Origin: Candidatus Peregrinibacteria bacterium CG10_big_fil_rev_8_21_14_0_10_55_24
GTDB lineage: Bacteria; Patescibacteriota; Gracilibacteria; Peribacterales; Peribacteraceae
Direction of reading: 5' to 3'
Length of the DNA stretch: 64,000 nucleotides
NCBI GenBank assembly: GCA_002772745.1
Contig: PFDV01000003.1
Location: 1-64,000 of the forward strand
The notes below the pieces were generated by a model that saw only the letters and a list, made by a program, of their open reading frames with translations, did no database searches and was not told where the DNA came from. The translations under genes and the position numbers were made by a program. Of this stretch, positions 36,669 through 44,045 are shown piece by piece. Each line of letters opens with the position of its first letter. The stretch's first letter is position 1.

Positions 36669-37535
36669 ATGCAGATTCGCGAGTACGAGTCACTCAAGCC
36701 CAAGACCACAATGCGCATTGGAGGGAACGCGCGGTACTTTGCAGAACTCCAGACGCAGAAAGATGTGGAAGATGCGCAACAATTCGCAGAGGATCACCAT
36801 CTTCCTCTCGTTGTCCTGGGGTCAGGATCAAACACGATTTTCGCAGAGGGAACCATCGAGGCAGTGGTGGTGCGTGTTACAGCTGCTGCGATGCATGGTA
36901 AGGGGGAGCGCATCACTGTCGAAGCGGGAAAGAATCTCGCCATGCTGATTGCTGAACTGGCAAAACGGGGCCGTGATCTCTCTCCCCTCGCGGGTATCCC
37001 CGGCACACTGGGGGGAGCCATCGTGGGGAACGCAGGACAAGGACCAGACGGGATATGGATAGATACCTTTGTAGAGAAAATTACATGTTTCGAGGAAGGT
37101 ACGTGGAAAACCTACGCCAAACAGGAGTGTGTATTTGCATACCGAGAAAGTAGATTCAAACACGCTTCCTGCATCGTATGGAGCGCAGAGCTTGTCGTAC
37201 CACAGGGGGAACCCCAGCATGTAGAGCAGCAGGTGAAAAAATTATTGGAACGGCGCATGGAGACACAACCACACCTCAAGACCGCAGGGTCCTGCTTTAA
37301 GGCTCTCTCCGATGGCACTCCTGCCTGGAAACTCATCGAACGTGCCGGGTTGCGCGGACTCTGCGTAGGCGGAATCACTGTGAGCGAGAAGCACGCGAAT
37401 TTCCTTACCAATACCAATGCTGCAAGTTTCCTCAATGCCGTCACTGCAGTACGCACCGTCCAAGGAAAAATCCCCGAACTCCAGGGAAACGTGGAAATGC
37501 GCTTCATTGGAACAGATGGGAAACCCCTGTTTTGA
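36669..37535 (+). CDS. murB: UDP-N-acetylenolpyruvoylglucosamine reductase MurB
   Basis: This FAD enzyme reduces UDP-GlcNAc-enolpyruvate to UDP-MurNAc in the cytoplasm. Recognisable features are MRIGGNARYFAEL, the FAD loop VVLGSGSNTIFAEGTIEAVVVR, the PLAGIPGTLGGAIVGNAGQGPDGI segment, the FAYRESRFK motif with the catalytic Tyr/Arg, and GSCFKAL, the region of the proton-donating Ser/Cys. Length 288 aa fits the short type II MurB. It converges on ssb. Confidence 0.94.
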   Translation: MQIREYESLKPKTTMRIGGNARYFAELQTQKDVEDAQQFAEDHHLPLVVLGSGSNTIFAEGTIEAVVVRVTAAAMHGKGERITVEAGKNLAMLIAELAKRGRDLSPLAGIPGTLGGAIVGNAGQGPDGIWIDTFVEKITCFEEGTWKTYAKQECVFAYRESRFKHASCIVWSAELVVPQGEPQHVEQQVKKLLERRMETQPHLKTAGSCFKALSDGTPAWKLIERAGLRGLCVGGITVSEKHANFLTNTNAASFLNAVTAVRTVQGKIPELQGNVEMRFIGTDGKPLF

Positions 37536-37605
37536 ATAACGGAAACGAATACCCCGATAGGGGGAGGCCGCTCACGCGAGACCCCCCCACCCATACGACG
37601 GCAAT

Positions 37606-38451
37606 TTAGAACGGCAGATCCTCCGCTTTAATTTCGGAGGCATACTCCACCGCGGGGACATCTCCAGAAGGCGCCACTTCCTCCTGACGATGCGCCGCAG
37701 GCGCACCAACAGCGTCAGCTTGCACCGATTCTAGTGCGACAGGATTGCGCACGCCCAGAAGACTGACAGCATCGGCGATGATTTCCGTCGTGATGCGCTT
37801 GGAACCCTGCTGTGTCTGCCAACTGCGGTGTTGTACGCGGCCAGAAACGTACAGGCGCTGCCCCTTGCGTACGGTATGGCTGACCTCATCGGCAAGCTCA
37901 CCCCACACAACAACGTTGTGGAATTCCGTGCGTTCGCGATCTTCGCCACTGGCCTTATCGCGCCAGCGCTCATTGGTTGCCACGCCGATCGTGAGCACTT
38001 TTTGCCCGCTGGTTGTGGTACGCAATTCCGGATCACGAGTGACGTTACCGACAACATCTGCACGATTGACGCAGGAGAGCGTTGAGCGTGCACCCTCGGG
38101 AGGTGCGGACTGACCGTCTTTGGGATCAAGAAGGATCATATCCAGAGCAACGATCTTGGTTTTGGAACGTTTTTCCTTGGTTTTTTCATCCTCCCAGGAA
38201 TCCGTCTGCAAGCGTCCTGCTATAAAGAGCTGTGAGCCAGGGCGCACGTACTGGTTTGCGACGTCCGCCATAGGCCCCCACACGGTCACCGTGTGAAATC
38301 CCTTACCTTCCAGCGTTTGCCCATTTTCCGATCGGAACGTATAGGGCACAACGATGTTGAGGTCGGTAACGCTCGCCCCATTGGGAGTCTGACGCAGGGT
38401 AATGGGTTGTGTTTGGTAGCCGATGATGTGAACTCTGTTCAGGGAAAACAT
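37606..38451 (-). CDS. ssb: Single-stranded DNA-binding protein with two OB folds, 281 aa
   Basis: SSB protects single-stranded DNA in replication and repair and recruits partners by its tail. Most bacterial SSBs have one OB fold per chain. Here two are seen: residues about 1-105 (NRVHIIGYQTQPITLRQTPNG, WGPMADVANQYVRPGSQLFIAGRLQ) and about 118-218 (NRADVVGNVTRDPELRTTTSG, FHNVVVWGELADEVSHTVRKGQRLYVSGRVQ), followed by a Glu/Ala-rich linker and the partner-binding tip EDLPF. The two folds differ clearly. Deinococcus/Thermus SSBs have this double layout. The start ATG is at 38451. Confidence 0.95.
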   Translation of the reverse strand: MFSLNRVHIIGYQTQPITLRQTPNGASVTDLNIVVPYTFRSENGQTLEGKGFHTVTVWGPMADVANQYVRPGSQLFIAGRLQTDSWEDEKTKEKRSKTKIVALDMILLDPKDGQSAPPEGARSTLSCVNRADVVGNVTRDPELRTTTSGQKVLTIGVATNERWRDKASGEDRERTEFHNVVVWGELADEVSHTVRKGQRLYVSGRVQHRSWQTQQGSKRITTEIIADAVSLLGVRNPVALESVQADAVGAPAAHRQEEVAPSGDVPAVEYASEIKAEDLPF

Positions 38452-38778
38452 GATGTGAAAAAGAAAAAATTGATAAAATCACCGACAGGCGAATACGGCC
38501 TGAGTGAGAAAAAAGCCCGAACGAATCGACGGCTGCACGCGATTGAGAGAGAACATCTCGAGGGGGGAATGGGAGTAGAGGAGGTCACGATCTGCTGCGT
38601 GCGATGGTGTGACGTGAACGGTTGTACACCTATGAAATCATCGGAGCAACACTTCGGACTTGCAAGAAGAACTATCGTAGTTTCTCGTACATCGCAAATG
38701 CTGTTCGACAAAATGCCGGGGGATGCGTCAATGGTTGGTAACCTCTGCGAAGGAGAATCCACGCTAGTATACGCCGCG
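38452..38778. other. Intergenic region between divergent ssb and the secreted cluster
   Basis: The left end (38452-38480) is the AT-rich upstream region of ssb. The plus-strand frame stays open through this region, but the sequence does not look like a conserved protein start, and the first good start has a signal peptide at 38779. I see no RNA gene. Confidence 0.5.
38765..38770 (+). promoter_or_regulatory. -10-like TAGTAT upstream of the secreted Cys-rich cluster
   Basis: TAGTAT is 8 nt from the ATG at 38779, the same distance seen at other genes here. It supports 38779 as the start of the first cluster gene. Confidence 0.4.
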
Positions 38779-41700
38779 ATGCTTTGCTCTCGCGGATGCG
38801 CCATTAGCACGGTGAAGATGCTCCTTATGGGAGTACTCTTCCCCCTAGGATGGCTTGCATTGCCTCAGATGAGTGCAGCTTACCCTCTGGAAGTAGACCT
38901 CAATCCGGGAAGTTTTGACGATATCAAGAAAGTTGTATACCCCGGAAGCGGCGATGAGAATATTCCCACCGACCTCAGAAAAGCTCAATGTGGCGGGTGG
39001 CCGGAGGAAATCATGGAATCGGATTTCGACCCCAAAGACTTAGGTGAGTGGACTGTTGTCGACAAGATTGCCACCGTGACCGGTCTCCCCGGTCGCAACA
39101 GCTCCCCCTTGGGAAATATCAAATCCGGTATGGCAGATCGAGAGTACAATTTCATCGCCCCCGGTGATGTTCCCGTCTGCGGGTTTCGCAGTTCCTGCCG
39201 CCCGGGGAACCCCCCTTTCTACAAAGGACCTCTCCCCTGCCAACGGCCATTGGGCGGTATCGACCCTGATCATCCGGACACCGTTCCCAACGACCGCGGA
39301 GGAATGGTGGAATTCTCCTGCGGAGGAGGAACCATGCCGGGAGACGGGCACGTCTGTCCTGTATTAGAAACAGAACCTAACGGGCTCTGCGATTACATGA
39401 ACACTCACTGGCTGGAGGGATACTATGAAAAGACCTTCTACATCGGTCTCGACTGCGTTGAGCGTTCGTCTCCTCCTGATGATGGGGAATATTGCACAAT
39501 CACCCGTTACCAAAACCGACCCTGCCAAGTAGAAACAGCAGATAAAATTCCACCTGCCTACGGCGCTGGTTACTCGCTCGCGCAGATCCGCTACTGCTGC
39601 ACGCATCAGGGAATTTCCGGTCCCGACGGACTTTCCGGTGACATTTATGGGCCTGACGGTCGTGGGGATCTCCCCGGCGATACCTCGGTACTCATGGAGA
39701 ACTGTATCGATTGCCACGGTTCCGAGTGCCGCTACTGCATGCCATCGGTGGACACCGATGGCAATGGAACGCTCGATGCGTGGGTCGGAGACTGCGATGT
39801 TGAACCTGATCCCCCACGCAGACAGTACTACCCCCCCTGGCGCAGCGAGGTGAGAGCATGCAACAAATTCTTCGAAGAGAACGACGTCTCCTGTTACGTG
39901 AGCAGAGGACCCAGCCTGCGTGGAAAGCGCTACCGTTCATATTACCGTCATTACACAGCAGGCTATACGCGTAAACCTGTCGCGGAGAAGTACGTGAAGA
40001 AGGACGACCATGAGAAATGGGATATTCCTGTTTCCTGTTACCGGCTCTACGTGGAATTCGACCCGTTTGAGAAAACCGTCCCGCGCAACCAGAAGCACTG
40101 CGTGATGGCGTTCTACTACCCGGAAGAGTTCCGCAACTTCAAGAAGATGCGCCAGTCGCAAGCCGGCAAGGGGTCGTTTGCTTCCACGCTCCCCGATACG
40201 GCTGTGGCGATGCTGCGTGAAGAGGAAGAAGGAGACCTATGGTACCTCTTGGGCAATGCTTTCGCACTGACCGATGGGGAAGTATTCAAGGAGGAATTCA
40301 ATAGTGACATCAATATGGCGCTGGTTTCCAACGCGGATGTCGCTCAGTTGCAGGCTTCGATCCAACTGAGACGAGGAACGGAAGATGACGATGGAAAGTT
40401 AGAAGAAGATGAACTCCCCGATCAGCTCCTGTCCCATGGAGCGCTTTTGCGCGCCTTTGATGACACGGTACACGCACAAGCGGGGGACAAACGTGCCGTC
40501 GCCGAGTGGTGGCAGGAGCAGGAAACCGTGGCACATTGGCTCCTCACACCGCCCATTGCTCATATTCTCCTTCCTCCAAGCTGGTCCATGGGCCTTGAGC
40601 CGCTTCAACCGCTCTTCGTCCCTCAGGTGCAAACTGCTCCTAATGCTTCTCAATCTGATCCACAGATGCAGGTACTGGATGTACCAGTGCATGCCGACGA
40701 TGATCTCCTTGGAGACATTCAGGTTTTCCTGCAGAACATGCTTCTCTCGATTCAACCCGAACCTATTCCCGTCGTCATCCCCTTGGGATCTGCAGCAGAT
40801 TTGCGTATGGCGGCAGAGGCGTGGAAGGGGTGGAAAGTACGCCAGGAATTCCAGGGAGGATCGGTCCCTGCGGAAGTGGATACACTCATCACCAGACTGG
40901 AGGAGTACGCAAACAATCTTGATCGTTACCGTGCACTGCGAGGAGAAATTGCCTGGTTCGCCGGTAAACTCTTCGACCGCCAGCGTACGCTCTACGATGA
41001 AATTGGGGAGTGGATTACCGAAGATGTTATGGGCGTGTACACACAGTACCGCTCGCTGCGCGAAACCATGCTCCAAGATCAGGGCCAGTGGAAGAGCATT
41101 CAGAAAACGTATCGGGAAATGCATGACCAGAACAGCATGCCGTGGTGCCACAACGACCGCTTTACCACGCCGATTTACTCACTCCTTGACCCGTGGATGG
41201 AGGGAACTGGAGGAAACCCGGAACCCAGAGAGTGGCTCGATGGCGGTTTGCTCCCACGACTTTCATTAGATGATTACGGTGATTTCTCCTTGGACTTCAC
41301 CGGTCTCAAACTCCCGGAAAATCCTCTAATTTTCCCTGTCCTGCAACCGATTCAGGTACGCATCGAAGCTGATATCCTCCAGCCGCCGGACCTGCTCAAA
41401 TCCGTTACGGCTCCAGAGGTGCCTGTACTTCCCTCACTCCCGCCTGTCCCCAGTCTTGCCGATCTCTTTGATGGACAGAGCAACGAAGCGCTCTTTCCTC
41501 CTATTGTTGTAAAAAATGAGCCAGAAATCGGTTTTTCCATGCCCGGTGGCGTAGGAAGCATCGCCGAAACACTTGGAAAAATCCGTACGACCATTCGTGG
41601 CATCCGTACGGAGTACAAACGATTCTGGGATAGCACTCTCGCTCTCCTCATCTACGGTGTCGGCAGCGGCAAGGAGGACTTCCCCAAACTTACGGAGCAA

Positions 41701-42192
41701 GATTGCTACCGCCAGGGAAGAGACACCTGCGTCCATGCCGAGATGGATCTGCGCGAACGTCTGCAGAGAATCGGATCGAGACCCGCGATCCTCCTGTGGG
41801 AAGACTTCAAAGCGCGAGGCGACTTCCGTCCCACTCCTGGAAGTAAGAAGGAGGATGGCACAACAGTGAACTTCCGCATGGATTCCTGTCCGCCGGAAGA
41901 CTGGGCCTGTCAGCTCTTGCGCGGCCGGGAATTCTATCCAACGCGGGGATGGCAAATCTTGTGGGATGACGAACGCGAAGAGAAAACACAAAAGCCTGCC
42001 ATTGCCTGCGGATCTGGCAACGGCGAAGCAATCGACCAATTGCGGACGTGCCTCTTCGAGGAATCTCTCTATGATCAGCGGTTCCCCTACGAAGGAGGGA
42101 GCGAATCCATCACACCCTCATTCGCAGTCCCCAGCGGGGAAGAACTTATCCCTGATCCCAAGGAAGAAACACGATCTTCTTCCTCTCCATAA
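38779..42192 (+). CDS. Large secreted cysteine-rich protein, 1137 aa (cluster gene 1)
   Basis: Start ATG 38779 gives a short polar N-terminus and the hydrophobic core MLLMGVLFPLGWLALP, a secretion signal probably cleaved near SAAYP. About 28 cysteines follow, 21 in the first 480 residues, suggesting disulfide-stabilised domains. CIDCH at 309-313 looks like a heme c motif but is single. An EF-hand-like loop DTDGNGTLDAW at 325-335 could bind calcium. The middle (about 540-800) has helical and Asp/Glu-rich parts; the C-terminal third has Pro-rich strands (PEVPVLPSLPPVPS) and a Ser-rich end. I recognise no family. A start at ATG 38818 is possible. It leads the five-gene cluster. Confidence 0.78.
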   Translation: MLCSRGCAISTVKMLLMGVLFPLGWLALPQMSAAYPLEVDLNPGSFDDIKKVVYPGSGDENIPTDLRKAQCGGWPEEIMESDFDPKDLGEWTVVDKIATVTGLPGRNSSPLGNIKSGMADREYNFIAPGDVPVCGFRSSCRPGNPPFYKGPLPCQRPLGGIDPDHPDTVPNDRGGMVEFSCGGGTMPGDGHVCPVLETEPNGLCDYMNTHWLEGYYEKTFYIGLDCVERSSPPDDGEYCTITRYQNRPCQVETADKIPPAYGAGYSLAQIRYCCTHQGISGPDGLSGDIYGPDGRGDLPGDTSVLMENCIDCHGSECRYCMPSVDTDGNGTLDAWVGDCDVEPDPPRRQYYPPWRSEVRACNKFFEENDVSCYVSRGPSLRGKRYRSYYRHYTAGYTRKPVAEKYVKKDDHEKWDIPVSCYRLYVEFDPFEKTVPRNQKHCVMAFYYPEEFRNFKKMRQSQAGKGSFASTLPDTAVAMLREEEEGDLWYLLGNAFALTDGEVFKEEFNSDINMALVSNADVAQLQASIQLRRGTEDDDGKLEEDELPDQLLSHGALLRAFDDTVHAQAGDKRAVAEWWQEQETVAHWLLTPPIAHILLPPSWSMGLEPLQPLFVPQVQTAPNASQSDPQMQVLDVPVHADDDLLGDIQVFLQNMLLSIQPEPIPVVIPLGSAADLRMAAEAWKGWKVRQEFQGGSVPAEVDTLITRLEEYANNLDRYRALRGEIAWFAGKLFDRQRTLYDEIGEWITEDVMGVYTQYRSLRETMLQDQGQWKSIQKTYREMHDQNSMPWCHNDRFTTPIYSLLDPWMEGTGGNPEPREWLDGGLLPRLSLDDYGDFSLDFTGLKLPENPLIFPVLQPIQVRIEADILQPPDLLKSVTAPEVPVLPSLPPVPSLADLFDGQSNEALFPPIVVKNEPEIGFSMPGGVGSIAETLGKIRTTIRGIRTEYKRFWDSTLALLIYGVGSGKEDFPKLTEQDCYRQGRDTCVHAEMDLRERLQRIGSRPAILLWEDFKARGDFRPTPGSKKEDGTTVNFRMDSCPPEDWACQLLRGREFYPTRGWQILWDDEREEKTQKPAIACGSGNGEAIDQLRTCLFEESLYDQRFPYEGGSESITPSFAVPSGEELIPDPKEETRSSSSP

Positions 42193-42201
42193 TTCCCACT
42201 C

Positions 42202-43116
42202 ATGAAACGCTTTCTTCTTCTATCGGCCATCTTCCTCCTGGGGTTTGCTTCCTTCGCGAAAGTAAAAGCTGAGGAACCCCCTGTCCCCAACGAAGCCACC
42301 TGCAAGGCACGCATTGACCATGAGCTCGCCCGGGAGCAACGCCTGTACCGTTACGCACTCTTCGGCAGATCCAAAGCTGAAGATGCTGGTATCGGAGAGG
42401 TGTGGTTCGATACCGAGGGCATCGCCTGGTACAAAGCGGCAAAGAACAAATGGGTTTCCCTGACCCACCCCGGCCTCGAATGGACCAACATCACCATGGA
42501 AAAGCAGGCGGAGATCGACACTATTCCCACGGACAAAGGAGGCATGAATTTCCCCCGCCCCGGGTTTTTTGACACGAAGCGCGTGCTTACCTCCGACCTC
42601 ATTCCTCATGTCGAACAGGGCACGCGCTCCCTGCAATGCCGCGTGAATACGCTCTGCGCGGCAGTACGCGCCATGATGCAGCTTTCGAGTACAGATGGCG
42701 CCATACCCGTCACCGGCACTGCAGACGGGTGCCTGGAGAGAGAAATGTCCTCCATGATGGAGTGCCAATTCGCACTGACAAAAAACCAGGTAGATAACGC
42801 TCTTGCATTCACACATTGCGAAGACGTGGGGGAACAGCTGATTGAACGGGAAATCGCTCTTTTGAAGCTCCTTTTTGAATACGATGCATCGTACCGTTCT
42901 CTCCTGCAATTTGCCGGATTCTTTGATACGTTCCTGGAAGACCTGCGCTGGACCGTTGTCGGTAATATCCGCCAGGCCGCTTCCATTATTGGTTGGTTGC
43001 ATCGAATTCCCTGTTTTACCTCCAGCTGCGACGAGTATCCACCCCAACTGCTCCGCGAAGACCGCCCGGAAGAGCTGAATACGAATATCAGTTCCCAAAG
43101 TTCTCCCAGCTCATGA
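42202..43116 (+). CDS. Secreted cysteine-containing protein, 304 aa (cluster gene 2)
   Basis: MKRFLLLSAIFLLGFASFAKVKA is a clear signal peptide. A mixed domain (WFDTEGIAWYKAAKNKWVSL) is followed by helices with cysteine pairs (for example CRVNTLC) and a helical segment EREIALLKLLFEYDASYRSLL ending in EDLRW. A similar arrangement, ILREVLFFLNDRYAALLK ending in EDLRW, occurs in cluster gene 5, suggesting a shared domain. The C-terminus is Ser-rich (NISSQSSPSS). It starts 9 nt after gene 1 and its stop overlaps the next ATG. No known family. Confidence 0.85.
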   Translation: MKRFLLLSAIFLLGFASFAKVKAEEPPVPNEATCKARIDHELAREQRLYRYALFGRSKAEDAGIGEVWFDTEGIAWYKAAKNKWVSLTHPGLEWTNITMEKQAEIDTIPTDKGGMNFPRPGFFDTKRVLTSDLIPHVEQGTRSLQCRVNTLCAAVRAMMQLSSTDGAIPVTGTADGCLEREMSSMMECQFALTKNQVDNALAFTHCEDVGEQLIEREIALLKLLFEYDASYRSLLQFAGFFDTFLEDLRWTVVGNIRQAASIIGWLHRIPCFTSSCDEYPPQLLREDRPEELNTNISSQSSPSS

Positions 43117-44045
43117 CAGAGAACCTTCTCATTATGGGCGTGTGTACGAGAAGGCATTGGAGCCTCTTTCTCCTCTGTCTGTTGATGGCTGAAGTGGGAA
43201 TTGCCATCGCCGCATCTGCCCCTCCCAAACCTAAGTTCCCTGCACTCTCTGCCTGCAGCCGTTATGAGTTCCCCGTCTTCGAGAGTCTCGATTTCATGGC
43301 GTTCGGCCCGAATGAGGAGATCATTCTCTCTGCAACAGAGCTTTCTGCGTGGCGCGATCAGTTCCACGGCACTGTGGACGGGCTTGTAGAAGAGGATATA
43401 GGAAGACGCACAGGAGGAGAACACAGCGCTCTGCGCCAGCCCGATCCTCCACTCCAATGCACGGCAAATGATTACAAAGGGTTCTATAAACCCCGCGGTA
43501 CTCTCCAGGGCCTCGCGAGCCAATTGCCTCTTTGGTACAGAGGAGACGACTACCCTTGGGACGAGCGTACAATCGCCGCCCGGGGTATCAACAGTCAGAA
43601 CCTGACGCAGCTTGATATGCCTGCCGTGCTCATGGAGTACTTGCGCATGTACGAGTGCGCCCATATCGAACGACACTTAGGACAAATCGTCGATACCTCC
43701 TCGGAAGAATGGCGCAGGCTGGAAGCATTGGAGGCTTTTGGCTTCATCCAGGCGTTTCGAGTGGTTCTGCACGCAGGAGAGCTCGCCCAAAAAGTCATTG
43801 AGCAGCGGAGAGATTCTTGGTACGACCTGGATATCGCGCGCGTAAGCGTTCATCGGACCCTCACGCTCCTCGCAGGGATCAACCGCCTCAAGCTCATCGA
43901 TGCAGAACTCACCTGCATCCAGCAAGCATCGCTTGATATCCGCAATGGATTTGCGCTCGCCGCAGACGCAAGTTCGTGCCTGCCAAGAGTATGGAATGCA
44001 AAAGACCCTCTCCGTGATTACAAAAACCCCGACGATCAATGGTAA
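43113..44045 (+). CDS. Secreted protein with helical C-terminal domain, 310 aa (cluster gene 3)
   Basis: The ATG at 43113 overlaps the previous stop (ATGA), which fixes the start. The hydrophobic stretch SLFLLCLLMAEVGIAIAASA is the signal peptide. The N-terminal half has Pro/Tyr-rich loops with few cysteines; the C-terminal half is a helical bundle with a central YECAHIERHLGQIVDT segment and a closing ELTCIQQASLDIRN-type helix and CLPRVW. No family is recognised. Its stop overlaps the start of gene 4 by 7 nt, so the two are coupled. Confidence 0.83.
   Translation: MTENLLIMGVCTRRHWSLFLLCLLMAEVGIAIAASAPPKPKFPALSACSRYEFPVFESLDFMAFGPNEEIILSATELSAWRDQFHGTVDGLVEEDIGRRTGGEHSALRQPDPPLQCTANDYKGFYKPRGTLQGLASQLPLWYRGDDYPWDERTIAARGINSQNLTQLDMPAVLMEYLRMYECAHIERHLGQIVDTSSEEWRRLEALEAFGFIQAFRVVLHAGELAQKVIEQRRDSWYDLDIARVSVHRTLTLLAGINRLKLIDAELTCIQQASLDIRNGFALAADASSCLPRVWNAKDPLRDYKNPDDQW

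Noticed and set aside
38293-38778. Longer N-terminus of cluster gene 1
   Set aside because: The extension would overlap ssb on the other strand and would bury the signal peptide; the start at 38779 has a -10 in the usual place.
39703-39717. c-type cytochrome call for cluster gene 1 from its CxxCH
   Set aside because: There is one motif only, in a region of more than twenty cysteines; a disulfide role is more likely. No cytochrome maturation gene is seen.
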